Translations under genes and position numbers: made by a program
Notes under the pieces: generated by a model
Told to the model about the DNA's origin: nothing
The model's database searches: none
The model's input: the letters and a program-made list of their open reading frames with translations, nothing else
Part shown: positions 23,025 through 36,445 of the stretch, piece by piece
How positions within the stretch are numbered: the stretch's first letter is position 1
How the letters are laid out: each line of letters opens with the position of its first letter
Assembly: GCA_018398585.1 (NCBI GenBank)
Contig: JAGTTD010000003.1
Coordinates: 10,238,637-10,302,636 of the forward strand
DNA: 64,000 nt
Direction: 5' to 3'
DNA from: Simmondsia chinensis
Taxonomy: Eukaryota > Streptophyta > Magnoliopsida > Caryophyllales > Simmondsiaceae

Positions 23025-23452
23025 CTTACGTTGTTATTTTTTTTTTTTTTTACAGTGTAATTGCTATTAATATTGATGAAATTGTGTACTATTAATAGAC
23101 GTGCATTATTAATGACAGTTGTGTATTATCCATAACACATTGACATTTGTAAGGCTGGTTTAAATGGTGCAATGGCAACTTCTGTCTGAGTGTTTTAAGT
23201 ATCTGATGGTGTATGATCTATCATACATGATGTATGACTGCTTTAAATGGAGGAGAACCAGTTGGGGTAGTAGGGGGTTGATCACTGAAAGTAGGGGTCA
23301 TAATTGGCACCCAAGCAAGACATTTAATGACCTCAACTACCACCTACTTTTTCCTACCCCTCCCCCACAGTTGTCCCCATGTATTTGCACCTTATATGCT
23401 TTTGCCGATAAATGGAGGAGTTGGCCATGAAGCCAAGCATCCACTTTTCGAT

Positions 23453-23679
23453 CTCAACGTTGTGTTGTCTTTGTGCGCGGGTGGGTTCCTCACTTCTGTA
23501 CTACATCTCAGCCGTTGATTGTAGGTCACAAACCAATGGCAAAGATTGATGGGTTGGAAGAGAAGAGATTCAGTGTTGTGACAAGGGTTTTTCTCTAGTT
23601 TTTGACCCATAATCAACGGCTGAGATGTAGTACAGAACTGAGGAACTCGCCCACGCGGCACAGACAACACAACGTTGAG
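23453..23679. mobile_element. 227-bp foldback MITE
   Basis: The ends are near-perfect inverted repeats of about 75 bp: the left starts CTCAACGTTGTGTTGTCT, and the right ends CAACACAACGTTGAG. The shared interior includes CATCTCAGCCGTTGATT and its complement. No clear target duplication was found, so the superfamily is undetermined. It lies just downstream of the Argonaute-derived exon, within the large MULE. Confidence 0.65.
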
Positions 23680-23734
23680 AAACTATAAGATGCGCATGTC
23701 CCAAAAACAAATAATAAAATTGCTGAGGAACCGA

Positions 23735-23922
23735 TTATCTTGAGCAGTAAAACATCACATCCTTGACATTCTCCTTGATCTGTGGAAGTGCCCGCACCTC
23801 TCGCTGCCTCTCAGCTGTCACTTGCCCACCACCGCCATGGCTAGAACCACTTTCATTTGCATCACCTTCAACACAGTAACATGCTCGGAATGCTGCCAAA
23901 TGCGCATAATATGCTGGTGGCA
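23735..23922 (-). pseudogene. Captured last exon of an Argonaute gene
   Basis: On the minus strand a good acceptor (GGAATCACAG) is followed by sequence coding for [17 protein letters not shown], a Gly/Ser-rich linker, and [15 protein letters not shown], then SR and a stop at 23,735. The [12 protein letters not shown] block and the KENVK.VMFYC terminus are hallmarks of the C-terminal end of the plant Argonaute PIWI domain. Plant AGO proteins normally end at MFYC; here two codons follow. The fragment keeps the intron-exon boundary, so it was copied from genomic DNA. Only the last exon is present, without catalytic residues. This is the pattern of gene-fragment capture by MULEs (Pack-MULE behaviour). 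The donor looks AGO5/AGO1-clade-like, which is an inference. Confidence 0.8.
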
Positions 23923-24009
23923 CTGTGATTCCAAGCAAGTATCATTAGTTTTTTTGAGTGACCGGGACTAGAAAGATCAGAAACTACAAGTTTGTTTGGT
24001 GTTGTTTTT

Positions 24010-27000
24010 TTTTTTTTTTTTAGTTTATTAGTGGTATGAAGTCAACTTGTATATGGGTGTTTCAAGTAATTAGTAGTGTACGATCAATCATACATCGTGT
24101 ACGATATGTTTTAATGGTGTAAAATCAACTTGTGTAAGTGTGTTTTAAGTAATTAGTCATATATGGTCAATCACACACGGTGTATGATAGGTTTTAACTT
24201 GTGTGAAAGCAACTTGTATAGGTGTGTTTCAAGTAATTAGTGGTGTATGATCAATCATACACTGTGTACGATAGGTTTTAATGATGTGAAATCAACGTGT
24301 GCTAGTGTGGTTTAAGTAATTAGTGGAGTATGATTAATCATACACCATGTATGATAGGTTTCATGGTGTTAAATAACCATGTATAGGTGTGTTTCAAACA
24401 ATTAGTGGTGTATGATAAATCATACACGGTGTATGATAGGTTTTAATGGTGTAAAATCAACTTGTATAGGTGTGTTTTAAGTAATTAGTGGTGTATGATC
24501 AATCATACACCGTGTATGATAGGTTTTAATAGTGTAAAATCAAATTGTGTAGGTGTTTTTCAAGTAATTAGTAGTATATGATCAATTATACACCGTGTAT
24601 GATAGGTTTTAATGGTGTGAAATGAACTTGTATGGGTGTGTTTCAAAAAATTAGTGGTGTATGATCAATCATATACCATGTATGATAGGTTTTAATGGTG
24701 TGAAATGAACTAGTGTAGGTGTGTTTCAAGTAATTAGTGGTGTATGATCAATCATACATAGTGTATGATACGTTTCACTGGTGTGAAATAAACTTGTATA
24801 GGTGTGTTTCAAGTAATTAGTGGTGTATGATCAATCATACACCGTGTATGATAGGTTTTAATAATGTGAAATCAACTTGTGCTAGTGTGGTTTAAGTAAT
24901 TAGTGGTATATGATTAATAATACACCGTATATGATAGGCTTTAATGGTGTGAAATCAACATGTATAAATGTGTTTCAAGCAATTAGTGGTGTATAATCAA
25001 TCATACACCGTGTATAATAGGTTTTAATGGTATAAAATCAACATGTACAGGTGTGTTTCAAGTAATTAGTGGTGTATGATCAATAATACACTGTGTGTGA
25101 TATGTTTTAATGGTGTAAAATCAAATTGTGTAAGTGTTTTTCAAGTAATTAGTGGTGTATGATCAATCATATACCGTATATGATAGGTTTTAATGGTGTG
25201 AAATGAACTTGTATTGGTGTGTTTAAAGTAATTAGTGGTGTATGATCGATCATACACCATGTATGATAGATTTTAATGGTGTGAAATGAACTTTTATAGG
25301 TGTATTTTAAGTAATTAGTGGTGTATGATCAATCATACACAGTGTATGATAAGTTTTAATGGTGTGAAATCAATTTGTATAGGTTGGTTTCAAATAATTT
25401 GTTGTGTATGATTGGTTTTAATGGTGTGAAATCAACTTGTACAGGTTTGTTTCAAGTAATTAGTGATATATGATCAATCATACACCGTGTATGACACATT
25501 TTAATGGTGTGAAATGAACTTGTATAGGTGTGTTCAAAGTAATTAGTAGTGTATGTTCAATCATACACCGTGTATGATACGATTTAATGGTGTGAAATGA
25601 ACTTGTATAGGTGTGTTTCATTTAATTAGTAGTGTATGATCAATCATACACAGTGCATGATACGTTTTAATGGTGTGAAATGAACTTATATAGGTGTGTT
25701 TCAAGTAATTAGTGGTGTATAATCAATCATAAACCGTGTATGATATGTTTTAATGGTGTAAAATCAACTTGTACAAGTGTGTTTCAAGTAATTAGTGGTA
25801 TATGATCAGTCATACACCGTATACGATAGATTTTAATGATGTGAAATCAACTTGTGCTAGTGTGGTTTAAGTAATTAGTGGTGTATAATTAATCATACAC
25901 CGTATATGATAGGTTTTAATGGTGTCAAATCAACATGTATAATTAGTAGTGTATAATAAATCATACACCGTGTATGATCAATCATACACCGAGTATGATT
26001 GGTTTTAATGGTGTAAATCAAATTATATAGGTGTCTTTCAATTAATTAGTGGTGTATGATCAATCATACCTAATGTATGATACGTTTCACTGGTGTGAAA
26101 TGAACTTGTATAGGTGTATTTCAAGTAATTAGTGGTGCATGATCAATCATACACCGTGTATGATAGGTTTTAATAATGTGAAATCAACTTGTGCTAGTGT
26201 GGTTTAAGTAACTAGTGGTATATGATTAATCATACACCGTGTATGATAGGTTTTAATGGTGTGAAATCAACATGTATAAATGTGTTTCAAGTAATTAGTA
26301 GCGTATGATCAATCATACACCGTGTATGATAGGTTTTAATGGTGTAAAATCAACATGTACAGGTGTGTTTCAAGTAATTAGTGGTGTATGATCAATAATA
26401 CACCATGTATGATATGTTTTAATGGTGTAAAATCAAATTGTGTAAGTGTTTTTCAAGTAATTAGTGGTGTATGATCAATCATACACCGTATATGATAGGT
26501 TTTAATGGTGTGAAATGAACTTGTATAAGTGTGTTTAAAGTAATTAGTGGTGTATGATCGATCATACACCATGTATGATAAGTTTTAATAGTGTGAAATG
26601 AACTTTTATAGGTGTATTTTAAGTAATTAGTGGTGTATGATCAATCATACACGGTGTATGATAAGATTTAATGGTGTGAAATCAATTTGTATAGGTTTGT
26701 TTCAAATAATTTGTTGTGTATGATCAATCATACACCGTGTATGATTGGTTTTAATGGTATGAAATCAACTTGTATAGGTGTGTTTCAAGTAATTAGTGAT
26801 ATATGATCAATCATACACCGTGTATGATACGTTTTAATGGTGTGAAATAAACTTGTATAGGTGTGTTTTAAGTAATTAGTAGTGTATGATCAATCACACA
26901 CCGTGTATGATACGTTTTAATGGTGTGAAATGAACTTGTATAGGTGTGTTTCATGTAATTAGTAGTGTATGATCAATCATACACCGTATATGATACGTTT

Positions 27001-28345
27001 TAATGGTGTGAAATGAACTTGTATAGGTGTGATTCAAGTAATTAGTGGTGTATAATCAATCATAAACCGTGTATGATATGTTTTAATGGTGTGAAATCAA
27101 CTTGTATAGGTGTGTTTCAAGTAATTAGTAGAGTATGATCAGTCATACACCGTATACGATAAGTTTTAATGATGTGAAATCAACTTGTGCTAGTGTGGTT
27201 TAAGTAATTAGTAGTGTATAATTAATCATACACCGTGTATGATAGGTTTTAATGGTGTCAAATCAACATGTATAATTAGTGGTGTATGATCAATCATACA
27301 CCGTGTATGATTGATTTTAATGGTATAAATCAAATTGTATAGGTGTCTTTCAAGTAATTAATGGTGTATGATCAATCATACACCGTGTATGATAGGTTTT
27401 AATAGTGTAAAATCAAATTATGTAGGTGTTTTTCAAGTAATTAGTGGAGTATGATTTATCATACACCATGCATGATAGGTTTTAATGGTGTGAAATGAAC
27501 TTGTATAGGTGTGTTTCAAGTAATTAGTGGTGTATAATCAATCATACATGGTGTATGATCAGTTTTAATGGTGTGAAATCAACTTGTATAGGTTTGTTTC
27601 AAATAATTAGTGGTATATGATCATTCATACACCGTGTATGATTGGTTTTAATTGTGTAAAATGAACTTGTATAGATATGTTTCAAGTAATTAGTGGTGTA
27701 TGATCAATCATACACCTTGTATGATACGTTTTAATGGTGTGAAATGAACTTGTATAGGTGTATTTCAAGTAATTAGTGGTGTATGATCAATCATACACCA
27801 TATATGATAGGTTTTAATGGTGCGAGATCAACTTGTATAGGTGTGTTTCAAGTAATTAGTGGTGTATGATCAATCATACACCATTTATGATGGGTTTTAA
27901 TGATATAAAATCAACTTGTGTTATTGTGTTTCAAGTAATAAGTGGTGTTATGATCAATCATACACCGTGTATAATTGGTTTAAATGGCGTGAAATCATTC
28001 TCTGTTGGTGTGTTTTGAGTCATAAATGGTGTATGATCAATCATACACCGTGTATGATTGGTTTAAATGGTGTAAAATCGACTTATGTTAGTATGTTTCA
28101 AGTAATAAGTAGTGTATGATCAATCATTTACCGTGTCTGATGGGTTTTATTGATGTAAAATCAACTTGTGTTAGTGTGTTTCAAGTAATAAGTGGTGCAT
28201 GATCAATCATGCACTATGTATGATTGGTTTAAATGGTGTGGAATCATTCACTGTTAGTGTGTTTTAAGTCATAAATGGTGTATTATCATTCATACACCGC
28301 GTATGATTGGTTTAAATGGTGTTAAATCATTTTGTGCTAGTGTAA
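24010..28345 (+). repeat. Array 3: 83-bp repeat between the convergent MURA and ULP genes
   Basis: About 52 copies, plus orientation, the most homogeneous array. The typical unit has ATAGGTTTTAATGGTGTGAA and TATAGGTGTGTTTCAAGTAA. A segment of about 1.3 kb is duplicated: the marker CGTTTCACTGGTGTGAAAT occurs at 24,771 and 26,083, and many private variants recur in the same order at a spacing of 1,312 bp. A vestigial unit (23,150-23,250) precedes the Argonaute fragment, so the array was probably once longer. Units after about 27,900 resemble array 1 (AATTGGTTTAAATGG). Confidence 0.9.
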
Positions 28346-28782
28346 TGAGGTCATGATGCCCTATCACAAATTGTAAATCTTCCAGTGAGCATCATGCCCT
28401 TATATTTGCTGTCATGTTGGGCCATGAATTTTATCTAGGAGGAATAAGTTAGTTCTGGTTTGAGCCATGGAATGGCTGATGAGAGCTTCTGAGAAGGGAA
28501 AGGGATGAGAGAAAGTGAAAGAATGAAAGCTGGCAAAGTAAAATAAGTTTTGTATTTTATTGGATAAAATACATACATCCAATAATGAAGCCATTTACAC
28601 TCAGTACAAATCCAATACAAGTATACCAAGTACGATACTGAGTACATGTAATGGAGCAAATATCTATAACAACCTCAACAAATTCACTAACCAATACATG
28701 TGAAAGTGATTATTTTCCATAGTACAATGAATACAATGTAAATCTTATGGTAATATACAATAACATATACACTCACATAATT
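28346..28782. other. Unique segment between array 3 and the ULP stop codon
   Basis: Non-repetitive AT-rich sequence that would include the 3' UTR of the minus-strand ULP gene. It contains a short perfect hairpin near 28,552-28,574 (GTATTTTAT...ATAAAATAC). Open frames on the minus strand here show no domain and are treated as chance. Confidence 0.4.
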
Positions 28783-31700
28783 TTATTCACTTGTATACAT
28801 TTTCATATGTTTCTTTCTTCCATGACTGTACAAGTATACACAGGTATTCATCTGCAACTTCTCCATCTGCCCTTGCGTGCATTGAGAGATGCTGAGGCCA
28901 TTTGTAAGCAAAAATTCAATAAACTTTACGGCAAACATGCCACAATCTGACCTGCAGTTCAATATAAAACAGATGACACAATAGATATTAGGTTTCATTG
29001 TAACATAATTACTAATTTTTTTCATTGAATAATAAAAAATATACAAGGGAATATATGTCATATCCCATTTGTTGCTGGCATGAATCCAGTAGGTGATTTG
29101 GAAAGGTTTGCCCTGAATTCAGACAGCTCCTTCCCAATGTCCCAAAAATCAACCTTCTCAAGAGCATATGGAAGTAATCTTGCAATTGGCTCCAGATGCT
29201 CTTACCTTGATTCCTTGGCTGTTGCAGAGTATAGAGAATAAAAAACCTCTATCCATCATTCAGTAAAATGGATGTCAGCAAGGAACCAATGGTGATTAGT
29301 TTGATTGATGGGCATGTATATCCTATCAAGGTCATGGCATAGTAACCCATATTTATCATCCCATGCAAGAAACTTGATTATCAACGAATCACAATCGTCG
29401 AAAGCATTTTTAATTTTTATTTCACTGTTCTGCACACCAAGGAAAATGGATCCAAACAAAGAAGCAATCATTGTGGTTGAACATATTGCCCTCATATCAA
29501 AATTATCGGGCTATACATGTTTCTTCTGTATAGTATAATATATTATGACATCCATTTCCTGCAAAACGACAAATCATACACTATTAGTAACTTAAAACAC
29601 ACAAACACAAGTTGATTTCACACCATTTAAACAAATTATACACGGTGTATGATTGATCATATACCACCAATTACTTGAAACATACCAATACAAGTTGATT
29701 TCATACCATTAAAACCAATCATACACGGTGTATAATTGATCATACACCACTAATTACATGAAACACACCTATACAAGTTGATTTCACGCCATTAAAACCA
29801 ATCATACACGGTGTATGATTGATCATACACCACTAATTACTTGAAACACACCAATACACCACTAATTACTTGAAACACACCAATACAAGTTGATTTCACA
29901 CCATTAAAACTAATCATACACTGTGTATGATTGATCATACACCATTTATGACTTAAAACACACCAACAGAGAATGATTTAACACCATTTCAACCAATTAT
30001 ACACGGTGTATGATTGATCATTCACCACTTATAACTTAAAACACACTAACACAAGTTGATTTCACACCATTACAACCTATCATACATGGTGTATGATTGA
30101 TCAAACACCACTATTTACTTAAACCACACTAAAACAAGTCGATTTCATACCATTAAAACGTATCATACACGGTGTATGATTGATCATACACCATTAATTA
30201 CTTGAAACACACCTATACAATTTCATTTTACACCATTAAAACCTATCATACACGGTGTATGATTGATCATACACCACTAATTACTTAAACCACACTAACA
30301 CAAGTTGATTTCACACTATTTAAACCAATCATACACGGTGTATAATTGATCATACACCATTAGTGACTTGAAACACACCTAGACAAGTTGATTTTACACC
30401 ATTAAATCCTATCATACACGGTATATGATTGATCATACACCACTAATTACTTGAAACACACTAACACCAATTGATTTCACACCATTAAAACCCATCCTAC
30501 ACTGTGTATGATTGATCATACGCCACTAATTACTTGAAATACACTAACCCCAATTGATTTCACACCATTAAAACCCATCATACACGGTGTATGATTGATC
30601 ATACACCACTAGATACTTGAAACACACCTATACAAGTTGATTTCACACCATTAAAATGTATCATTTACGGTGTATGATTGATCATACACCACTAATTACT
30701 TGAAGCATACCGATACAAGTTATTTCACACCATTAAAACCTATCATATACGGTGTATGATTGATCATACACGGTGTATGATCAATCATACACCACTAATT
30801 ATTTGAAACATACCTATACAAGTTGATTTCACACCATTAAAACATATCATACACAGTATATGATTGATCATACACCACTGATTACTTGAAACACATCTAT
30901 ACAAGTTCATTTCACACCATTAAAACGTATTATACACGGTGTATAATTGATCATACACCATTGGTTACTTGAAACACATCTATAAAGGTTGATTTCACAA
31001 TATTAAAACCTGTCATACACCGTGTATGATTAATCATACACCATGGTTACTGAAAACACACTAACACAAATTAATTTTACACCATTAAAACCTATCATAC
31101 GCGGTGTATGATTGATCATACACCACTAACTACTTGAAACACGCCCATACAAGTTCCTTTCACACCATTAAAAGCTATCATACACGGTGTATGACTGATC
31201 ATACACTACTAATTACTTGAAACACGCCTAGACTAGTTGATTTCACCCCATTAAAACCAATCATACACCGTGTATGACTGATCATACACCATTAATTACT
31301 TAAAACACACTAACACGAGTTGATTTCACACCATTAAAACCTATCATACACAGTGTATAATTAATCATACTCCACTGGTTACTTAAAACACACTAACATA
31401 AGTTGATTTTACACCATTAAAACTTATCATATACCGTGTATGATTGATCATATACCGCTAATTACTTCAAACACACTAGCACAAGTTGATTTCACACCAG
31501 TAAAATCTATCATACATGCTGTATGATTAATCATACACCACTAATTGCTTGAAACACACCTATACAAGTTTATTTCACACCATTAAAGCCTATCATACAC
31601 GGTGTATGATTGATCATACCCCACTAGTTACTCTAAACACACCTAGACAAGTTGATTTCACACCATTTAAACCAATCATATACGGTATATGATTGATCAT

Positions 31701-34158
31701 ACACCACCAATTACTTGAAATACACTTAGACAAGTTGATTTTACACTATTAAAACCTATCATACATGGTGTATGATTGATCATACACCACTAATCGGTTG
31801 AAACACACCAACAAAAAATAATAGGGATCCATTTACAGCAATCACACACCAAATGAAAATTTAGCAAACATACCTCATCAGTAAGCCAGATATCGTTGTT
31901 TTTCAACCGATACCAAAACTAACCCATACTGGCAGTCAAAACAGTGAAATCCATTCGTTGATCCTTAGGTAATAGGAGGGGAGTCTTCACATTTCTATAA
32001 TATACAATAAGAAGCATGATATATAGGCATCCCATATGAAAATTGCAATATAAAAACATTTTCATACGGATTATCAAAAAGCATAGTGTTATTACATACT
32101 CCTTAACCTTTGCGTGGAAACTTCTGTAAAAATCTTGAAACTCTTTTTGTTGTTCTTTGGAGGGAGGTTGGAATAGATCTAAGGGCAGAATCAGTTCTGG
32201 TAGAGAATGCGTCTTCCTTGGCTGTTTGCTCTTACCCTCAGCAGTCCATTCATCATCTTTGTATTTGAGGTTTGGCTTGGGGTCCCTCCTCTGGTGTCCC
32301 AATTCTTATAGTGTCTTGGACAATGTCATCAAGCTAGCATTGTCATCCAAATGTGTTGACATTGGTTGCTTGAAGACATTTTCCTCATCCGCGGATTGGC
32401 AGAACAAATACCAAAGTGAATTAACTTCAACATGCATGAAAACATACTCACTGAATTAGGACAATAACAAAGCTCCGTAGTGTCTTACATAATATGTGAA
32501 GTAGCAATAATAATTGCTTGTTGTAGAGTTTCAACAGGGGATGGAGGGGATGAAGGTGATGGATCATGATGGGGAGTTGTGACATGCGGCAATAGGCCTT
32601 AATCTTAGCCTCATGAGATTCAAATCTTTTTTCAAATGCTTACAACTGATCCTTTTGCGCTTGAATAGTGCTCTCATTTAACTGGATCTGTTGTTGTTGT
32701 TCTTCAAGTCTGCTTTCAAGTTGTAGATTTATTTGCCGCATGCTTTCCATTTCTTTCTCCATCGCTTCAAATCTCTCAATAACCTACAGTATGTCTTTCA
32801 AATCGTCATAAACCTGAATTTAACTAATATGGTACTTACAAGAACAAATGCAATTGTATAAACACAAAACGAATTGTGAATACCGATTGAAACTTCAAAT
32901 TTGTTGTCGTAGCAGATGGTTCATAGTGGGATGTGGGCAAGGGGTGTTGAGTAGCCAACGGTTCTGAATCAAAGTGAGGATCTGCTGGCATTGCCACACC
33001 ATGAGTTTGAACTCCCATTTCACTATCCTCATCAATGGGAATGGCTTGTAGATTAGGCTGACTGGCTTCCGCACTCGTCAGTCTAATCGGTTTGGCATTC
33101 AATTGCTGATCAAAGGAAGATACATCATATGAACGTTAGTAAAAGTACAAATAATCCTAATGCAACTGATATCAAACGACTAATGGTAAAACAGTAACAA
33201 AATAATGTATTATTACCTAATCAAATACCGTTGAAAGCAAAACGGTGTACGAACCCTTTTTACCCATATTCCAATTAAGGATCCGTCCCAGCGACTGATT
33301 GCCAATCTTCACCACCCCAGCCTTGGCCAGTTCTAGAATGGTTTCCATGGCAAATATGGAAACCACATCGTAGAACCCATGGACGGAGTAGGTCTTTTCC
33401 AACATCTGTTGCTTTTTTGCTTTGAAATGCTTGAGTTTCCGCACAAAGAATTTCCAGCTCAAGGATCCCCATGCAACTCTATTGAATGCGTCCACGTCAT
33501 CCACAATGGCCATGGTGTTCGTGTCAATGAATGTTCTTTTATGTTTGGTGAACAGGAGACCCTCAACCAAGTAGGCAACAGCAAGCTTAACCTGGTCCTC
33601 CATAATGGGGCAGGTACTGCATGCTTTAAGCAGCTGCCGCCTACTTATCCTCCCCTTCATGCCGTACTTGGCAATCAGCCTATCGGAACCACCGCTTACA
33701 TCTTGCAAACCGGCATATTTCAATCCGGTTAGAAGACAAAATTCCTGCCTACCAAATCTCACCATCTTCCCACCAAACAAAAATGACAACTCCTCGGGAT
33801 TCGGGTTGGCCACTTGGTGGAGAAGGACAATGTGAATCAGACTATGCCAGAAGCCGACATTAGTCTCACGCAGCTCAAGTAGATGCCCGACATTGTATTT
33901 TGAAAAAAGGGCAAGTTGTAATGCACAATACTTGTAGTTAATAAGGGATCATAAATGTAGTACTACAAAGTTAACATAATTCATATGGATACTGTGTCAA
34001 ATCTTTGCATCGTCGTCCTTCAATATTTCCCTAATCTCGGTTACAACTTTTGTTGATATACCCGTTTGGTTAACCTGTAGGAATCTCCAGCAACTCCAAG
34101 GGAAAATGTAATCAACCTCTTCTTCTTCTCGACTCCTCTTGCGTGTCTCTGATGCCAT
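28783..34158 (-). pseudogene. ULP1-type (C48) cysteine protease gene with DUF1985-like region, decayed
   Basis: Minus strand. The start codon at 34,158 lies directly after an acceptor. Exon 1 (34,158-34,075) reads MASETRKRSREEEEVDYIF. Next is a DUF1985-like exon (about 33,960-33,231) with FWHSLIHIVLLHQ and LSFLFGGKMVRFGRQEFCLL. Then come an acidic/Pro-rich exon (about 33,108-32,880) and a Gln-rich coiled coil (32,815-32,590, two stops). A basic linker (QRRDPKPNLKYKDDEW, 32,290) follows, then array 4 in an intron, then the protease exons. The catalytic His lies in NHHWFLADI (about 29,290) and the Cys in SDCGMFAVKFIEFLL (about 28,950). The Asp expected in the WIEVFDSL context is Tyr (EVFYSL, near 29,240). 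At least six in-frame stops are present. ULP proteases normally process SUMO; MULE-borne copies (Kaonashi type) are known, but their role in transposition is not. Confidence 0.8.
29575..31815 (-). repeat. Array 4: 83-bp repeat, inverted orientation, in a ULP intron
   Basis: About 27 copies. On the plus strand they read as the reverse complement of arrays 1-3 (for example CAAGTTGATTTCACACCATT and CACTAATTACTTGAAACAC). They therefore run in the sense direction of the minus-strand ULP gene. Upstream, the preceding exon ends CTTACTGATGAG before a GTATGTTTGC donor (about 31,875); downstream, the next exon begins after a CAG acceptor (about 29,562). The array is thus intronic. Confidence 0.9.
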
Positions 34159-34254
34159 CTAAAATAAAAGAAAAATAACAATCACAAAACCCAAGATTAA
34201 AGTTGAATATAACATAATAATCCCATTTACTCCCTCTGTCAGAATTTAAATACT

Positions 34255-36445
34255 GAGTATTGTTCATCACACACGGTGTATGATTGATCGCACACCTTGT
34301 ATGATTGATCACAGACGGTGTATGATTGATCACACCGAGTCTCATTCATAATACACCGTATTTCAATACTCACGCATGGTGTATGATTGATCATACATTA
34401 TTAATGACTTAAAACACACCAACAGAAAATGATATCACACCACTTAAACCAATCATACACCACTAATTACTTAAAACACACCAACACAAAATGAGTTCAC
34501 ACCATTTAAACCAATCATACACGGTGTATGATTAATCATATACCATTAATTACTTAAAATATACCAACACAAATTGATATTACACCATTTACATCAATCA
34601 TACACGATGTATGATTGATCATACACCACTGATTACTTGAAACACGCCAACACAAAATGGGTTCGCACCTTTTAAACCAATCAAACACGGTGTATGATTG
34701 ACCATACACCAATAGTGACTTAAAACAGACCAAGACAAAATGATTTCACACCATTTAAACCCATCATACACCGTTAGTGACTTAAAACACACCAAGAGAA
34801 AATGATTTCACACCATTTAAACCAATCATACACAGTTACTTAAAACACACAAACACAAGTTGATTTTACACTATTAAAACCTATCATACATGGTGTATGA
34901 TTAATCATACACTACTAATTACTTGAAACACACCAAGAGAAAATGATTTCAAACCATTTAAACCCATCATAAAAGGTTTATGATTAATCATACATCATTA
35001 ATTACTTAAAACACACCAATACAAAATGATTTTACACCATTTAAAACCCATCATACATAGTGTATGATTGATCATACAACAATAGTGACTTAAAAGACAC
35101 CAAGAGAAAGTGATTTCGCACCATTAAAACCAATCATACACCATAAGTGACTTAAAACACATCAACACAAAATGATTTCACACCATTTAAACGCATCATA
35201 CACGGTGTATGATTAATCATAAACTGTTAGTGACTTGAAACACACTAAGAGAAAATGATTTCACACCATTTAAACCAATCATACATGGTGTATGATTAAT
35301 CATACACCATTAATTACTTCAAACACACCACCACAAATTGATATTACACCATTTATATCAATCATATACCACTAATTACTTGAAACACACCAACACAAAA
35401 TGAGTTCACACTATTTAAACCAATCATACACGGTGTATGATTGATCATACACCAATGGTTACTTGAAAGATACTAAAACAAGTTGATTATACACCATTAA
35501 AACTTATCATACACGGTGTATGATCGATCATACACCACTATTTACTTAAAACACATTAAAACAAGTTGATTTTACACCCTTAAAACCTATCATACATGGT
35601 ATATGATTGATCATAGACCATTATTTACTTAAAACACACTAAAACAAGTTGATTTTACACCCTTTAAACCCATCATACACGGTGTATGATTAACCAAATA
35701 CCACTAATTACTTAAAACACACTAAAACAAGTTGATTTCACACCATTTAGACCAATCATACACGGTGTATGATTGATCATACACCACTAATGACTTGGAA
35801 GACACTAAAACAAGTTGATTTTACACCATTAAAACCTATCTTACACTGTGTATGATTGATCATACACCACTATTTACTTAAAACACATTAAAACAAGTTG
35901 ATTTTACACCCTTAAAACCTATCATACACCACTGTTTACTTAAAACACACTAAAACAAGTTGATTTCACACCATTTAGACCAATCATACACGGTGTATGA
36001 TTGATCATACTCCACTATGTACTTAAAACAAATTAAAACAAGTTGATTTTACACTCTTAAAACCTATCATACACGGTGTACGATTAATCATACGCCGCTA
36101 TTTACTTGAAACACACTAAAACAAGTTGATTTTACACCATTTAAACCCATCATACAGAGTGTACGATTAACCAAACACCACTAATTACTTAAAACACACT
36201 AAAATAAGTTGATTTCACACCATTTAGACCAATCATACACTGTGTATGATTGGTTTAAGACCATTAATGACTTGAAACAACAAACAAAAAATGATATTAT
36301 ACCATTTAAACCAATCATAAATGGTGTATGATTAATCATACACCATTAATGACTATTAACACACCATTAATGACTATTAACACATCAACACCATATGATA
36401 GTGATCCATTTTCAACACTCACATGCCGTGTATCAACTATCATAC
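34255..36445 (-). repeat. Array 5: 83-bp repeat, inverted orientation, upstream of the ULP start
   Basis: About 26 copies in minus orientation, similar to arrays 1 and 2 in monomer type (units with and without AAAACAAGTTGATTTTACAC). The ULP start codon follows directly after an acceptor (TTTATTTTAG), so this array probably lies in a 5' UTR intron, mirroring array 1 in MURA. Toward 36,300-36,445 the units degrade (ATTAATGACTATTAACACA repeated). Confidence 0.9.

Noticed and set aside
24010..28345. CRISPR array (regular repeats with spacers)
   Set aside because: The 83-bp units repeat end to end with no unique spacers, and the context is a plant transposon.
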